Shown piece after piece: positions 13,422 to 13,984 of a DNA stretch of 13,984 nucleotides (position 1 is its first letter; each line of letters opens with the position of its first letter). The notes under the pieces are model-generated. The model searched no databases and was not told where the DNA came from. It saw only the letters and a list, made by a program, of their open reading frames with translations. The position numbers and the translations under genes were made by a program. Source of the stretch: an uncultured Eubacterium sp. (GTDB taxonomy: Bacteria; Bacillota; Clostridia; Oscillospirales; Acutalibacteraceae); NCBI GenBank assembly GCA_905233805.1, contig CAJOER010000025.1:1-13984 (forward strand), in the 5' to 3' direction.

Positions 13422-13522
13422 AATGCAGAATGCTGAATGGAGAATGGAGAATTCAGGACGGGCGCTGCCCGTACCCGGTTTTAATGCTGTTTGCAGGACC
13501 GTAAATTCTCAATTCTCAATTA
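13422..13522. repeat. Palindromic heptamer-repeat element (MITE/REP-like) between aconitase and isocitrate dehydrogenase
   Basis: Left arm: four tandem heptamers AATGCAG, AATGCTG, AATGGAG, AATGGAG (13422-13449), then AATT. Right arm: AATTCTC twice, then AATTA (13504-13522). The 19-base segments 13435-13453 and 13504-13522 are inverted repeats with only three mismatches, at least two of which would be G-U pairs in one RNA strand. Between them lies a perfect hairpin ACGGGC-GCT-GCCCGT (13458-13472). The right arm includes the aconitase stop codon (13520-13522). No coding capacity; looks like a short non-autonomous repeat. Confidence 0.65.
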
Positions 13523-13984
13523 TTTATTCATTTCTCTCGTATAATCAAGCAGTCCGCCGCAAAGGAGCATAGCCCTCTGACGTTCGGAAAGATGAGAGGA
13601 ATCGAGCTTGTATTCTTCGTTTTTGGCAATGTTCTTTAAAACAACCTGCTTTGAGTTTTCAATGCAGTCGCGGATACCGTCGAGAGCGAGCTCGTCGCCC
13701 TGCGAAATCTTATCGTAGTCCTCCTCGTTTTCAAACGTGAAGGGGAGAATACCCGCGTTAACAAGGTTTGCAACGTGAATTCTTGCAAAGCTCTTTGTAA
13801 TTACCGCCTTTACTCCGAGGTAAAGCGGAACGAGCGCCGCGTGCTCACGCGAGGAGCCCTGACCGTAGTTTGCGCCGCCGATTACGAAGCCCTTGCCCTC
13901 GGCTTTGATTCTTTCGGGGAAGGTTTCGTCGCATACGCCGAAGCAGTACTGCGAAAGGTGCGGAATATTTGAACGGTAGGGAAG
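13520..13984 (-). CDS. acn: Aconitate hydratase, C-terminal part (start beyond window)
   Basis: Known role: 4Fe-4S enzyme converting citrate to isocitrate through cis-aconitate. Seen: an open minus-strand frame entering at the right edge with no start in the window, giving 154 C-terminal residues. It carries the swivel-domain signature IGGANYGQGSSREHAALVP (about 35-53; the Ser-Ser-Arg corresponds to substrate-contacting residues in characterised aconitases), then KSFARIHVANLVNAGILPFTF and a C-terminal ERQRAMLLCGGLLDYTR typical of the single-chain bacterial aconitases of Clostridia. The separate small subunit of isopropylmalate isomerase (LeuD) is a weaker alternative: LeuD lacks this C-terminal tail, and an isocitrate dehydrogenase follows immediately. 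The stop codon lies inside the right arm of the palindromic element. The iron-sulfur ligands are in the part outside the window. Confidence 0.92.
   Translation of the reverse strand, partial: LPYRSNIPHLSQYCFGVCDETFPERIKAEGKGFVIGGANYGQGSSREHAALVPLYLGVKAVITKSFARIHVANLVNAGILPFTFENEEDYDKISQGDELALDGIRDCIENSKQVVLKNIAKNEEYKLDSSHLSERQRAMLLCGGLLDYTREMNK

Noticed and set aside
13036..13572. Plus-strand open frame of 178 codons antisense to isocitrate dehydrogenase
   Set aside because: A shadow of the minus-strand gene that runs through the palindromic repeat; no ribosome site and no recognisable protein features.

Overview
The window looks like chromosome from a low-to-moderate GC Gram-positive gut-type Clostridium relative (Oscillospiraceae/Lachnospiraceae-like). 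Supporting signs are strong AAGGAG-type ribosome sites, AT-rich intergenic DNA with consensus sigma-A promoters, a Rex regulator, Lys-rich secreted proteins with fibronectin-like modules, a VanW-domain protein, and an FGGY kinase of the type common in gut Clostridia. This placement is inferred from protein resemblance, not from a database search.

Layout. Positions 3-997 (+): the 3' part of tsaB (tRNA t6A synthesis), then rpiB (ribose-5-phosphate isomerase B), ending at a hairpin terminator shared with the next gene. Positions 1047-2126 (-): a lipoprotein with a long Asp/Lys repeat and an unrecognised C-terminal domain. Positions 2317-2844 (+): a small polytopic membrane protein of unknown function. 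Positions 2919-8347 (+): an L-arabinose catabolic operon of FGGY sugar kinase, araA and araD, with a tightly coupled fourth gene for a secreted VanW-domain protein. The kinase frame is broken at about 4017-4032 by what looks like a short deletion plus a frameshift, while araA and araD are intact. Positions 8384-8818 (-): an XRE-family regulator. It is divergent from 8990-10843 (+), a secreted endo-beta-N-acetylglucosaminidase (autolysin) with an SH3-like insert and two C-terminal fibronectin-like modules. Positions 10874-13984 (-): an aconitase (cut by the window edge), isocitrate dehydrogenase, Rex and propeller-like protein cluster, read from right to left. A roughly 100-bp palindromic, heptamer-repeat element fills the aconitase-isocitrate dehydrogenase gap.

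How it fits together. AraA makes L-ribulose, the kinase would make L-ribulose-5-phosphate, and AraD gives D-xylulose-5-phosphate for the pentose phosphate pathway, where RpiB also acts. The aconitase and isocitrate dehydrogenase make 2-oxoglutarate through the oxidative TCA branch, and Rex senses NADH/NAD+, so redox sensing is physically linked to that branch. The two secreted proteins carry similar extracellular modules and probably act on or in the cell wall. All three convergent gene pairs are separated by one short bidirectional terminator.

I did not see a clear new defence, mobile or biosynthetic system. The most unusual items are the broken kinase inside an otherwise healthy arabinose operon, the insertion-bearing glucosaminidase, the palindromic element overlapping the aconitase stop codon, and the Rex-containing operon with its unknown partner.
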